From assembly GCF_901709675.1 (NCBI RefSeq), contig NC_051099.1, forward strand, positions 2,170,001 to 2,234,000: a stretch of 64,000 nt of DNA, given 5' to 3'. Of the stretch, positions 37,782 to 51,820 are shown piece after piece (the stretch's first letter is position 1; each line of letters begins with the position of its first letter). Source of the DNA: Syngnathus acus (taxonomy: Eukaryota > Chordata > Actinopteri > Syngnathiformes > Syngnathidae). A program made the translations under genes and the position numbers. The notes beneath the pieces were generated by a model. That model made no database searches. It had not been told where the DNA came from and saw only the letters and a list, made by a program, of their open reading frames with translations.

Positions 37782-37900
37782 TGCCGTCGTGGGACACCGA
37801 GAGCCGCTGCCTGATGACAGTAATAACATCACCATTTTCACCCGCATCTTAGACAGACTGTTGGATGGTTATGACAACAGACTACGTCCCGGGCTGGGAG
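37782..37900 (+). CDS. gabra3: gabra3 coding exon 2 (residues 29-69)
   Basis: The exon is 119 nt between acceptor ...CTTCCCAAAG and donor GTAAGA. It encodes a short variable N-terminus, [16 protein letters not shown], and then the invariant alpha-subunit opening [20 protein letters not shown]. An N-glycosylation sequon NIT is at residue 44. The mature N-terminal extension before this block is clearly shorter than in mammalian alpha-3. It leaves one base (G) to complete Glu69. Confidence 0.95.
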
Positions 37901-39053
37901 GTAAGACATCCTTTTTCTTCATGACTCATGTTTTGATGACACAGCAAAAGCAGCAGCCTTGTGAAATGCAGATGAATACATGCATTGTCCCTCGAGTGAG
38001 AAACGTGAGTGGCCGACATCTGTCGGGAGATAGCTTTGCTATTTCTACCAAATTGTCCTCAAAGTATGCTTGAGCAGACTTTTCTCAGTCATCCAGCTGG
38101 AATGGTTGTTTCTGCTTCAATGCATGCAGTTAAGGCCACAAGCGGAGCTGCCAGCCTGCAGACCACCAAGACTTAGAAGTTGCAACCAGGCCAGAGGAAT
38201 CTGGCACAAGACATTCAAGACTTTGTTTTAGTGGAAATGCTCCATGTTTGCAATCACAGCAGTGATTTCCTCGTTCAGATTCATCTTACTTTCAAAGTTG
38301 CGGAGATGCAAAATTGCAATCATGTCACATGTAAACTTAGGCGAGAGATAATCATGCCAAAACATCTTCTAATCAGACTGGAGAGAACTCCATTGAATTG
38401 AAATTCCAGCAAGATCTATTTCACTTTGCCATTAATGCGCTCATGCATCAAGCTGTAAACAGAAGAAGAAAAAAAGGCATTCTCCCTCCGCCGATGCATG
38501 CCATGCAAACTGCTGACGCGACGTGGTGATAATCACGTACTTTGCGAGAACTATTTGTGTCATGGGGATGATTCATGTGGAAGTGGATGGTTTCTCTCAG
38601 GGGGGGTTCTTCACCAGAGGAGAGGAGAGTTCACCTGTGGGTGGTCTCTTGGGGTCAGGGACATTGTTAGCACAAAGTATCTCCTTCGCTTTTGGATAAA
38701 AGCCTCATCACTCTGGAGTTGCTGGAGACGCTATTTGTCTCAGCAAAAGCCCCGAAGCTTTCTTCCTACATCCGCCCCAGAGGAGCTGATTCAACTCGCA
38801 AAGAGGCAGCCAAATTTTGGTCTTTCTCTACTCTTGCCTCATGTCCTACTTAATGCATTACAATTGCAAGGTGTTTCGCAATAACTCTTGAAATCGCTGC
38901 ATGATGATCATTTATTTATTTTTGCCAAGTGCGTCATTTTTTTAATACCATGGGTGCCGAGTGTCTCCATAATGTTTTTTTTAAGATAGCTTGGTTAAAT
39001 GCTAATTTGCAGCCTGCTGCTTTCTGTTGTTTTTTTTGTTTTGTTTTTTACAG
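37901..39053 (+). other. gabra3 intron 3, no feature recognised
   Basis: This 1.15-kb intron ends in a long T-rich tract and ACAG. I see no repeat family or exon in it. Confidence 0.7.
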
Positions 39054-39121
39054 AGAGTGTCACTGAAGTGACGACGGACATTTACGTGACAAGTTTTGGC
39101 CCAGTGTCAGACACTGACATG
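39054..39121 (+). CDS. gabra3: gabra3 coding exon 3 (residues 69-91)
   Basis: The exon is 68 nt with donor GTGAGT. It encodes SVTEVTTDIYVTSFGPVSDTDM, the first beta-strand block of the ligand-binding domain, including FGPVSDTDM, the alpha-3/alpha-5-like form. It ends on a codon boundary. Confidence 0.96.
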
Positions 39122-42100
39122 GTGAGTATTTTTTTCCCTTCATCGTCATTTGCTGATCGTTAATGTTTTTTTTTACATTTTTTTCATTTTTCATTATAAT
39201 TAAACATGATTAAGTTGGGGATTTTGTGCACTTGAGTCTACGAGAAATATTTTTAAGTAGGCCGCAATATAAGTAGACACAATTAAAAGTTAATGAATGC
39301 ACTGGCAATGTTGTAGGTCAATAATGAATGTTGACAATAAAACAATGAGATCACAAATATCATTACAATTTGAATTTACAATGGATGGCCTTGCATATTT
39401 TAGTTATCACGCAGGTCACTGAGCAATGATAAACTAAACGGCAATCAACCATGGAGTCATTTTTATCAGCTGCAGCCTACATAAGCAATCCAAACTTTTT
39501 ATTTGTGAAATTTGATGAGTCATTAAGATGAGCAGCGCCTGCCGTTAAACAGCAGACAAAAGAGAGTGATCTTTTTTTTTTTTTCTTTGACATATTTGAT
39601 CATGTAGCAGTAATTGACCGCCTTGGGGTAAGGACTTTTTTTTTTACTTGAGTTAGGAGCTGGCTCGACATCTTGTATTATGTAGCTGGATTATGGAGCT
39701 TTGGAGTTCTTTGGTCTCACAAGAGGTCCGCACAAAGTGCCGCGGCGCAGTTCAGCGCTCTCAAAGTCAAATTCGACACAAATCCACAAGGATCTTTTCA
39801 AATGGATGTATCGCTAAAGATAATTACCGTCTTCCCTTTCATTCATTAAAGGCGCTTATGTGGAAGTCTGTTCTTGCTAGGATATGTCAAGTCACGCAGG
39901 ATTTCAAAGTCTCTAACCTTCTCATCTTATCTACTATATGTAATGCATTCAAATGAAATTGTTGACAGGAAATTTATTTATAGTTCGATTGTGTATATCT
40001 CGCCACATGTACGCTATCTGGGTGATGACTCTGGGTCATGAGTTCTTATCACAATAGAGCGCACTTTATCTTTTTCAGCAGATAACACCTTTGAGGTTTT
40101 CTAGGCTTTACTTTTAGCTCCATTGTATTCACATGCTCCACAATGAATCAATGCTTGAACATACACTTGTGGGACAGGCAGAGGTCATGTGACACACAGT
40201 CAAAAAAGGCGCAGGATGTTAGTTATTTTACTGGATTAAAAAAAGAAAATCTGTTTATGACCTGAATCAGCATGTACATATTTAGTAACAGAACCTCACA
40301 AAAAAAAAAAAAAAAAGACCAGAGAAATAACAAGTAGGTGCTCCAGGGGTTCTTTCACTCACAGCGTATATTTTGCTCTTCAACACTTTCAAACAGCTCC
40401 CAGGTGTGTTGCTAACATCTGATATGCTTTTCAAAATACCCCCAAAGATAAAGAATTACAGGATACTTCACACCACCTATTTTTGTATCTTGTTTTTCCC
40501 CCTGTCCTGTTTTCAGATAAGTGAGCCCCATATCGGGCTGGGCTAATGGAGGGTTTGTTACTATGGCGACGAGGGGCAGTACGAGGTACAGGTGTGAACT
40601 GGTAAACAAGAGCAAATTCCATTTCAACAATTTCCACTGTCTCAACTCAAAAGTTGCACCATAAGTGCAGCTGTACTTTTTGAAGATTAAAAAAAAGTGT
40701 GACATAGAAAAAATGCGGAAAATAGGAATAGTGGGCCGGAGCTTGACCCCCAGATTTCAATAATGAGCAGAATAAATTGCTGGAATTTAAGCGCTTTGGA
40801 ATGGGCGGCGTCATTTTTAACATGAGTTGAAATCCTAACGAGGACGAGTGCATCAAATTAAGTAGTTGGCCACATTTACAGAGCTCGTAAACATACAATC
40901 ATGACCACAGCAAGCTATTTTTAGTTTTTTTTCCATTTACTTGAAGTGTAGTTGGCTTTGGAGACAATGGACACTCACAATCATTTCTTTTCAAAGTCAT
41001 GAATAATTGTTCTCTCAAATGTCAATGTGAAAAGGATTGTGGAGTGTTTGTTAGAAGTTCCTCTCCTACCTGAAAAACAATTGTGGCATTTTCGACCCTG
41101 AACAATCAATGCCGGAGATTGCTAAAAATCGTTGCAAGCCTTTTGTTTTAAAATCACATCATACTGTATATCTCATATTGCACTTTTTCCATTTCCTTTA
41201 TTGCTAATATCTTTCCTCCTGACTCCAACAATACGATAGCAGTTTCATAGCAACCACTTTTGGTGTTTTATTTTTATGGCCAATTTCAAGAATAGTATCA
41301 AAAGGGCCTTGAAAACGATTGTGGATTCATCTCCAAGTGTGCTATGACCAGTTGTATGTACTAAATGGAACAATCAAATGCGATAACTGTCTCTCCCTCT
41401 AGCTACGCAATGCCAGCCATCAAACTTTCGCAGAAATTGTTAAAAATGACTTGTTCCCCAAACACAACACTTGATAATCCAGGATTTGATGTGCTGTACA
41501 GTCACTGGTCCAATTACTGGTCCATCTCCAACATCAATTGCACTAGAAATGCTTCACTTCTCATCCCAGGAGTAAACCCCAATATGTCACACGTCTTTTG
41601 GAAAACAATCCAATCGTATTATGGCAATATAAATGGAATGCTCATGTTGAAAAGTAAGACCCATGAGCTCATGGAATGTAGGTTACCATGTTGACACTGA
41701 TCTCCCCTAAGGAGGCATCGGCGTGCTCCTTCATCTCAAGACTACGTTCTCATCATATTATTTCCCATCGTTTAGGTATACTGTCATATAATCAAAGTAT
41801 TTTATTTGACTTTACTTGCATGGAAGTTTTAGGAGATGCAGTTATGGACATTGTCCTTCATTTAGTTTACTGCGATGTGATTATATCTGTGGAACAAAAG
41901 GTGCCTTAAGGGTGAAGACAGTGAAGTTCCAAATGTGTTTACGCCTCAGAGCAGGAAGATGAACACTGAAGATAATTTGAAGTTAGTTAGTTGCCAAAGG
42001 CGTGCTGGTTACATGCTGAGGAGGGAAAGGTACATTTATTTACAAGAGAAAATTAAGAATGACCTTAAGTGACATCAATCAAATTTGAGATGAGTCATTA

Positions 42101-44187
42101 TATTGCTCAGTGCAGCTCGGAAGAGTGGAGATAATGGATGCTTTCCCTCGAGGAAGTTCTGCGTGTCATAATCACACTGGCGGATGTCATCTCTGGCTTG
42201 CTGCGTGTTGTCAGAAAGAAGACATCTTCACATAATTCACCAGCAACATTAGCACAAAGCATGTTCTATGGACAACAGGTTTTTTTTCTGGCCAGCTTGT
42301 AATTAATGTAATTGGAGGAGTTTAATTCTATCACTACCGGGACCTAAGATTAATAATCCTAATTAGTTTTGTGAGTGTCAGCGGTAATGCCTTTCTGTGT
42401 GAGGCTTTGTTATTTTTATTCTTCACGTCAATCAATAATATGACACTTGAGCATGCATGCAGTTTGGTATGCAGGTAGATTCATTCAGATATAGACAGAT
42501 GAGGCAGCTGTGTTTGAAAGCGTTTTTTTTTTTCTTTTTTCCCCCTGGGAGACACAGCAGACACTGAACAACTCGAAAAGGCAGCCCGACTGCAAAACAA
42601 GTCTGACAAGAAGCAGGCTGTAATCAAAAATCCAATAAATGAAGATATTGGCTTAGGTAGCAAAGGTGCAGGACAGGGATGAGCAAGTTGAAGGGAGGAG
42701 AATGGCCAAGTAACAACACGAGAAAACCATCAGCTACGGCATAGAGAGAGAGAGAGCGAGAGAGAGAGGGATTTATTTTTTTAAATAATTCTGATTAACT
42801 TTCAGGACTCTAATCATTTCCGCAGACAGCGCACGGCACCAAATAAATCCCATCTTTGATAGAACACGTGCCATTATGTAAAAATATGTATAAATGCAAA
42901 ACTAAAAGTTCACATTGACAGGCGGGTGAAAGGGAATGTGTTTTATATGCTTGTCCTAGATTTTGAATCATATCTGAATTGAATAGAATGGGGGGAAAAA
43001 ATAAAAACTGGCAGATTATCAACCACTTTTGAAGCCGAGCAGGGAAGGGAAGCTGCAAGCTTGAATTGCGAGTAATGAAAAAGACATTAAAAGAAAAATA
43101 CCTATTTGTTGCATTGTGTGTCGCCTTCCAATAAGTATGCACGGCCTTGGGCACAACATACCAGTTTGCCTTTTGAAATGAGTTTTGTCTTTTGAGGGAA
43201 GGAGTCATGAATACATCTGCCCTCTGCTGTCAATGTGTGTTCATCTGTTCACTTGTTTGCACCGGGCAAGCAATTGATATCATATTTGACGTGATTAGCA
43301 TAAGAGCAGATGGATTACGGTCACTTTTCATAGTGATTATCTGCATTAGCCAAAGACTGCAAAACAAATAAAAAAAATTAAAGTTAAAGACAAACACAAG
43401 GTTGTTTTAGGGTCATTATTTTAAGTTGGTTGGCAAAGCAACACTAGGTCAGGCAGGCATAACAATTCAAATTGGAGAGTCCATTTCATGTTGAGTGGAG
43501 GCTTTACAAATCCCCCCGCTGAGGATGGTCTTGTTCTGAAGCCACTTAGAAATGATCAGCATTTTTTTTTTTCCGTCAGTTCAACATCATTGCTCACCAA
43601 GAAGCCTTTGATTGTACTAGAAAAAGAAATATTATCGATCAGCCTTCTGTACGGCTGCAATACACGGCTAATGATGAGCTCTGTTGCCAGGACAACACTC
43701 CTTTAGATAGAACGTGAAATATATTTCCATTTGAATGGCTGTGTTCTTATTTTAGTTGGAAATTATACTTAATTGCCGCCTAGGATAACTTTATTGTCAA
43801 ATTAATGACGTTTCCTACAACTGAAAAAATGATATTGTAAATTCTCGTGAGTCATTTTGAGAACCGTGTATTCGATAAAAAGTTAGAAATTTCAAATCAT
43901 TTTTGACTGGCTTTCGATTCGAAAAAAGATGTCGACTATCGTTGCCATGGCAACAGCCTATCGTGTTGTTTACATTGACGTTCATAGTTGTGTGAATCGG
44001 TTGTTTAAACAATCAATGTGTAGTTAGGGAACTTTAGAACCAAGATGAATTGTGCATGCTTCAACTGTAGTAGGAGAGCTTTTTTTTTTTTTATCTGTAA
44101 AGTATCAATGCCGCACCGTCAACAAAGATCGTCTGACTTCAGTCGATTGCTTCGTTTGATGAAACCTCTCCACTCCACTCCCCGCAG
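39122..44187 (+). other. gabra3 intron 4, no exon recognised
   Basis: About 5 kb with no exon or convincing transposon. It contains poly(T)/poly(A) tracts and a (GA)n microsatellite at 42742-42770. Confidence 0.7.
42742..42770. repeat. (GA)n microsatellite
   Basis: About 14 GA dinucleotides with a single GC interruption, in gabra3 intron 4. Confidence 0.95.
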
Positions 44188-44408
44188 GAATACACCGTCG
44201 ATGTCTTTTTCCGCCAGAGTTGGAGCGATGAAAGACTGAAATTTGACGGGCCCATGCAGGTGTTGCCCCTTAACAACCTCCTTGCCAGTAAAATCTGGAC
44301 ACCTGACACATTTTTCCACAATGGCAAGAAATCTGTGGCCCACAACATGACAACTCCAAACAAACTTCTGCGACTCGTCGACAACGGCACGCTTCTCTAC
44401 ACCATGAG
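44188..44408 (+). CDS. gabra3: gabra3 coding exon 4 (residues 92-165)
   Basis: The exon is 221 nt between CCCGCAG and GTAAGA. It encodes [17 protein letters not shown] and continues through [12 protein letters not shown] to LLYTMR. H135 in FFHNGKK is equivalent to the benzodiazepine-site histidine (His101/126 in mammalian alpha-1/alpha-3), predicting diazepam sensitivity. The [12 protein letters not shown] ending is diagnostic for alpha-3. Sequon NMT is present at residue 144. Confidence 0.97.
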
Positions 44409-44795
<387 letters not shown>

Positions 44796-44882
44796 TAACA
44801 GAATAAAGTATGAAGACTTTGATTGAATGGATTCTCACGATTGATGTGTTGTAATCCATGTTTGGCATCTACTGCTTCTCAG

Positions 44883-45026
44883 ATGCATACACCAACAATG
44901 AGGTGATTTACCTCTGGACTCAAGAAAACAAGAGCGCCGTTTCTGTGGCTGATGGTGGTTCCAGGCTCAACCAGTATGATCTACTGGGACACGAGATTGG
45001 CAAAGAAACCATAAGTTCCAGTACAG
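44883..45026 (+). CDS. gabra3: gabra3 coding exon 6 (residues 193-241)
   Basis: The exon is 144 nt and follows a 98-nt intron. It encodes [12 protein letters not shown], then the divergent loop-F region, then [20 protein letters not shown], which forms part of loop C. The [12 protein letters not shown] run is universally conserved among alpha subunits; the [11 protein letters not shown] stretch is the variable loop F. The donor is GTACGG. Confidence 0.96.
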
Positions 45027-46739
<1,713 letters not shown>

Positions 46740-46945
46740 GGGTCACCACCGTCCTCACCATGACGACCCTAAGCATCAGTGCCCGCAACTCCCTCCCTAA
46801 GGTCGCCTATGCCACAGCCATGGACTGGTTCATGGCAGTGTGCTATGCCTTTGTCTTCTCTGCCTTGATTGAGTTTGCCACCGTCAACTACTTCACCAAG
46901 CGCAGCTGGGCGTGGGATGGGAAAAAAGAGGGCATGGAAGTCAGG
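46740..46945 (+). CDS. gabra3: gabra3 coding exon 8 (M2, M3, residues 292-360)
   Basis: The exon is 206 nt with donor GTGAGT. It encodes the M2 pore lining ([19 protein letters not shown]), then M3 ([19 protein letters not shown]), then [20 protein letters not shown] at the start of the cytoplasmic loop. The codon at 46832-46834 (residue 323, fifth position of M3) is ATG. In mammals this is the Ile codon ATA that ADAR editing converts to Met. The exon ends on a codon boundary, so a following exon may be included or skipped without a frame change. Confidence 0.97.
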
Positions 46946-49900
46946 GTGAGTGAGTGCTTGTTGAAAATTGATCAGAGCTATATGTAGCTGACGGGATTTA
47001 CTTCTCTCTCCCTTCCGACGTTAATTCCGCTTCAACGACTCTCATTCTTGATATTTTTGTTGAAAACTGAGAATGTTGTCGTCACTTTACACTGGTGGAT
47101 GAACAAAATAGAAACTGGGAGTTACCCCTTCAAGTAACTCAGACTACTCTGTAAAAGAGCTTTTACTTATTCATTAAGAGCCAAATGGAACAAGGACAGT
47201 CGGGCGGAACCAGAGGTAAACTCCCAAAGACACTAGCCCCAATTTAGGGTGGCAGCATATGTTCAAGCCCCATTTTAGTCAGCGTAAACCCATTCTGTCA
47301 AGATGAGACAGCATCTTGCAGTACAGCCCGCTCATTAAAAAAAAACGGTTCACGGACTAAAAAAAAAAAAAAGTGCATCTCAATGAATCCCCAGTGGCCA
47401 ATATTACTTTCACGCGCAGATTTGTCAATAGTTTGCACTCTTTTGTGCGTTTATGAGCAGAGAAGTCATTGGAACAGAGCAAGAAAGTGAAAATATAGAT
47501 GAATGGAGACCTTTTGCTGGAAATGCTTTCGTTATTTTAGGATTAAAACTTGTTTGTTTTGATGGAGAAGCTATTGTGGATGCAAAAAAAAAAAAAAACG
47601 TTTCTAGGGATGGAGCAGAGATGAGTCATGGAGTGGAGAGCAGTTTTTTTTCTTTCTGATATTTTGTCCCAATGGCATAAATCTGCGCTCTCTGTGCAGA
47701 GAATGGAGTCATCATGATAGAGCAACAATAACAAGGTCACAACGGTAGACATAACACACTCGCCCTTAATGCCCTACATGGAAAAACGACTGGAAAGCAA
47801 AATACTCAGAATACTGCTCGTTTCCCTCTTTTGGAGGGAAAAAAAAACGGAATAAAAAACAGTAAGGGGGATGGGAGGGGAAGAAAATACTGTCCTCAGT
47901 CATCAGAAGTTCCAGCCAAATGATGCCTTGAATTCCCGCAGGCTCTTTCTTTTTTTGGTCTGATAGGGTGAGCTGTAGTCGAGTCAGCGTGTACTACTTT
48001 AGAGGTTACATTGCATTCCCTCCGGGTCGCTCAACAATCTGTTTAACCAACGAGCTAATGAGCTCACCTCAAGCCAGCTGACGGTGTAATATGGCGGGCG
48101 AAGTCTGTGTTTTCTTTTGATAAACCAAAAAGTAGCATTTGGCCATTGCGGTATGTCAACTCGAAGTTGGCATCGACACCATTTTGCTCAAGCACATCGA
48201 TTTTGACACGACAGTTAAAGCGGAAGAAAAGTCTCGTTTGCGGTTCAAACTTTTTCAGATATGTTGCAAATGCGGATTAAGTTCATCCTGAATGCGGTTG
48301 GTGAGATTCAGATCAGGGCAGTTTTGAAATCACCAAACTAATTTTAATGATTAAAATTTGACCTGAATTATTATTTGTCCATTCCTTCATTTAAATGGGA
48401 AATAATTCAATGATTTGATCCGAATAAATGACTTGATAAAACTACAAAGAGCTTCCCAAATGCCTAAAATACACCAAATTAACGACAGCCCATACAAATA
48501 CTTGAGGCAATCGAAAACGTCAACACGTCATCTCAAATCGTGAAGGTCAGACTATCATAAGGCTCAATCTAACACGTCCACACACGTGTTTCCCAAAAAA
48601 AAAAAAAAAAAAACTTAAGTGGCACGATCACCCCCAGGATGCTTATGCCCTCCTTAAAAAAAATGACATTTGCAAATGCTTTGGATTTACTTTACGTGCC
48701 AGAGGACAGCCAAATTGCGAGTACTAAAAATAAATCGACGAATAAATATAAAATACCATACAGTATCACCTACTGATGACTTAGACGATTCCCAACCAGG
48801 TTGCACACTCATCGTCAGGGGTGCTGTAGGAAATGACATCATTTCACTTCATTTGTCCAAAAATGATTATTTATTCATTAACCATCTATGCCAGCTGGGT
48901 AGAATTACACACTGCGCAATTAAATTCTCTTCTATAAGATGGCAGACGGTACAATAAAGTCACAATTTACTGCGAGTATATCATCTAGGTGTTCAATGAA
49001 ATAATCTCTGTAAATTAATTTCTGAGTAAACGGTGACAAGAGTCAGACTTTTTGTGACTCCATTGTAAATTACTAGGTGCTTTGGTTCAATAAGTTCAAT
49101 ACATCAGAAAACAGAGCAGATTTAAAGAAGCACAACAGTTTATTGAGCAAAGAACATTTCTACTGCCACAGACTTTCAGTTATCAACCATTAGCGTCATA
49201 TACTGTCCGATATTACAGCGCCATTCGTTTTTCTGCTGAGTAAGCTATCTATGTGAAACAGAAAAAGACACTGCAGTGCTTTAAGGTGTAGTGGATTTAA
49301 TGTCCTGGAAAAGACATTGAGGGCACTGCTGCACAGTTTAAAAAACAATAGTGTGGATGTCAATAGCTGTGTCGACTATGTAAATAAGATGGTCTCATCC
49401 CAGCGGGGCAGTAATTAATGCATCAATAAAGGAAAAAATAAATAAGCAAAGGATAACAAAACATTGTTAATTACATGGAGCAATTCTCTATCGGCCAATA
49501 AAGCAGCTGCATTGTACCTTACACATCCTTTATTTTGGATCCTTGACATCTTTTCTGCACTCAAAATGCAAATATTGTGTACATTTATGACAGTGGCCAC
49601 AATGTGACTTTTCAGATTTCATTTTTGACTTTATGCCAATAAGAAATGTCTTAAGAAAACATTCAGTGATGGGAACGGCATAAAGAGATCCACGGCGAAG
49701 CAATCGGCAACGGAAACAGGGGACATTAGTTATGCTAATTAAAAAGATGGAGTGAAGGGAGGAGGACGGAAGGAAGGAAAGTCAAATGAAGCTGAAAAAG
49801 TGGAGCGAGAATTAAAGCTGTGGCCTCAAAGTAGACATTAAAAAAAAAAACGCAAATGTACCGCAGACTGTCTGTGCAAGTGCGGGGAGGGAGGAAAGGT

Positions 49901-51076
49901 GTCAATTTAAGGACATTATTTTTTTGTTATTTTTCCGAGTGCCATCTGTTATGCCTAGAACTAAACTCGCACAAATTTAATACATGCAATTAAATATTAA
50001 AGGGGCTCAAATTATGATACAGGTAGGCTGTTCTAAATCTGCCATGTGGTGATTAAGAAAGACAGTAATAGTGTATAGTTATTGTTTAGAGCGGGGTGTC
50101 AAAAAATTTTTTTTCGCGATATCTATTATTTTAAAAGTGAAGACAATTTGTCATTTTAGTATTGAAGCAAAATGTGTCTTGGCGGGCCACATAAAATGAT
50201 GTGGTGGGCCGAATCTGGCCCCCGGGCCTTGAGTTTGATAGCTATGACATGAACATTGTCACGCTAATGACATACTCAGCTTTTGCTTTTCAAGTAGACA
50301 TTTCCCGTAAAACCTGCAAAAATCCCACTTTGCCAGTAAGGTGTCACGTTTGACTCGTTTGGACAGATTGCAATCGAGGCTGACATTTTCTTCGTGTTAA
50401 GGCACAGATAAGATCATCTTTAAAGGAAATTCTCTTGAGTGTGAAGTCCAAGGACATCTTGACTCAGTTATAGCCTCACACTATCTCATCCAAAAAAGTC
50501 AAACTTGTACCGTGATCAATCTTGCTGCCCTACTTGTTCTCTCACATTGACTTTGCGTACGGCTGCCGGGATGATGAAAATCATCAGGTTTGGTAAATAA
50601 GTGTGCAAATTCCTTTCTTTCAGCAAAGACAGTCGAATGGTTTGTTTGTAGAAGTAGGAAGAAGTCAGCTTTTTCGATGGTAGAGCCTGTGCCATGTTTG
50701 TTTCATCGCGAATCATTTGCCTGAAGAGGCCAAGCTGCTTTCATTGATTTGTCAGACATGACTCCAGGCATGATTTTTTTTTTTTTTTCCTTTCTCTCTC
50801 ACTTGTGCTCTATGCTGTAGCTGACAGCATTATCATATACCAGCCAACCTAGATCAAGTGATGCAAACGTGATTTTTTTTTCTTTCTTTTTCAGCACTTA
50901 TTAAAACAGCTGAATATGATGCTTTTTTTTTTTCTGCAATCAAACCTTGTAATGATGCAGATTTAATTGAGAATCGTGTAAAATGTACAAGCTAGAAAGT
51001 GATGACTAGAACATGTAAGTTGGGTAATTTTTAATATAATTGGTAAACTTTTTTTCTTTTCTACTTTTCTTTTCAG
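46946..51076 (+). other. gabra3 intron 9
   Basis: About 4.1 kb. It contains poly(A) tracts (47359-47373, 48596-48613), the second hAT-like repeat copy (50092-50240) and, at the 3' end, a very strong pyrimidine tract ending TTCTTTTCAG before the 39-nt candidate exon. A decoy acceptor (TTTCTTTTTCAG) lies at about 50895. No other coding exon was recognised. Confidence 0.7.
50092..50240. mobile_element. hAT-like non-autonomous DNA transposon, copy 2 (internally deleted)
   Basis: It starts GGGGTGTCAAA and ends CGGGCCTTGAGTTTGATA. It shares with copy 1 (6884-7185) the blocks 'aaaagtgaagacaatttg' and 'cgggccacataaaatgatgtgg' but lacks about half of the interior. No coding content. Confidence 0.7.
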
Positions 51077-51115
51077 GAACCGTTTCAGGCTAACATGGCC
51101 AGGATTAACGATATG
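51077..51115 (+). CDS. gabra3: Candidate 39-nt cassette microexon of gabra3
   Basis: A long pyrimidine tract and TTTTCAG precede 39 nt encoding EPFQANMARINDM in the correct frame. A weak donor GTTAGG follows, then a 139-nt intron with a branch-site-like CTAAC near 51222 and the terminal exon acceptor. The flanking exons both meet at a codon boundary, so inclusion inserts 13 residues between R360 and R361 and skipping leaves the frame intact. Without it, EGMEVR-RRESAT aligns with the corresponding mammalian loop, which has no counterpart to these residues as I recall it. A strong acceptor with a weak donor is typical of a regulated microexon. It is not proven to be spliced. Confidence 0.6.
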
Positions 51116-51254
51116 GTTAGGCTTTTGTTTTGCTCTTGTGTGTGTCGTGTCTCGTGGTCTTGCTTCTATTTCCTCTTTATGAGTTCAAATGGAAGTATTG
51201 TGGAGTCCGCTGCGTTTTCTCCTAACAACTTTTGCTGCCTTCTCTTCTTTTCAG

Positions 51255-51581
51255 AGAAGAGAATCGGCAACTCTCTCCAAAAAGGCAAACAACACTTTCA
51301 ACATTGTCGGAACAACCTACGCCATCAACGTAGCCAAAGACCAAGGTTTGACAACCATTTCCAAGAGTGCCGGTAGCGGGGGTGCGTCAGCCAAACACTC
51401 CTTCCTCCATAAAATGGATGATCCCTACACAGAAGCCAAGAAGTCTTACAACCGAGTCAGCAAAGTGGACAAGATATCCCGCATCATTTTCCCCATTCTT
51501 TTTTTCATCTTCAACTTGGGCTACTGGGCCACATATGTCAACAGAAAGCCCGCCATCATAGAGGAAAACAACCTCAACTGA
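51255..51581 (+). CDS. gabra3: gabra3 terminal coding exon (cytoplasmic loop, M4, stop)
   Basis: The acceptor is TCTTCTTTTCAG. The exon encodes [13 protein letters not shown], then [11 protein letters not shown] (375-385, equivalent to the alpha-3 gephyrin-binding core), a Ser/Gly-rich stretch, then [16 protein letters not shown] leading into M4 ([21 protein letters not shown]) and a short tail ending NNLN before TGA at 51579-51581. [13 protein letters not shown] and WATYVNR are strongly alpha-3-like. The tail differs from mammals, as expected for this variable end. Confidence 0.97.
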   Translation, partial: RRESATLSKKANNTFNIVGTTYAINVAKDQGLTTISKSAGSGGASAKHSFLHKMDDPYTEAKKSYNRVSKVDKISRIIFPILFFIFNLGYWATYVNRKPAIIEENNLN

Positions 51582-51647
51582 ATCGGATCAAATTTGGAAT
51601 CGGTGTAGACAGGTTCGCTGGAAGCCATGAACATCTTAACGTGTGCA

Positions 51648-51701
51648 GTGGTACCTAATTTACAAGTGCTTGGTCATCAAATGCGTAAATCGAGGTACCA
51701 C
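51648..51701. repeat. Palindromic repeat in gabra3 3' UTR
   Basis: GTGGTACCTAATTTA at the left and TAAATCGAGGTACCAC at the right form inverted arms around about 24 nt. The sequence resembles a common fish repeat end ('gtggtacctcg'). It could fold as a hairpin in the mature mRNA. Confidence 0.6.
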
Positions 51702-51703
51702 GT

Positions 51704-51788
51704 GATATGTATATGTCTATTCTAAACTTATGTATATACATATGTATATGTACTATATACACAAATGCATATACAAATATATACATAC

Positions 51789-51820
<32 letters not shown>
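51704..51820. repeat. Degenerate TATATG and (TA)n(TG)n microsatellite
   Basis: A TATG/TACA-rich purine-pyrimidine alternating stretch resolves into a clean (TA)n then (TG)n block at 51788-51820. It lies in the gabra3 3' UTR and is probably highly variable. Confidence 0.9.

Noticed and set aside
50873-50900. Acceptor-like TTTCTTTTTCAG upstream of the 39-nt exon
   Set aside because: No open frame in the right phase followed by a usable donor; treated as a decoy site.
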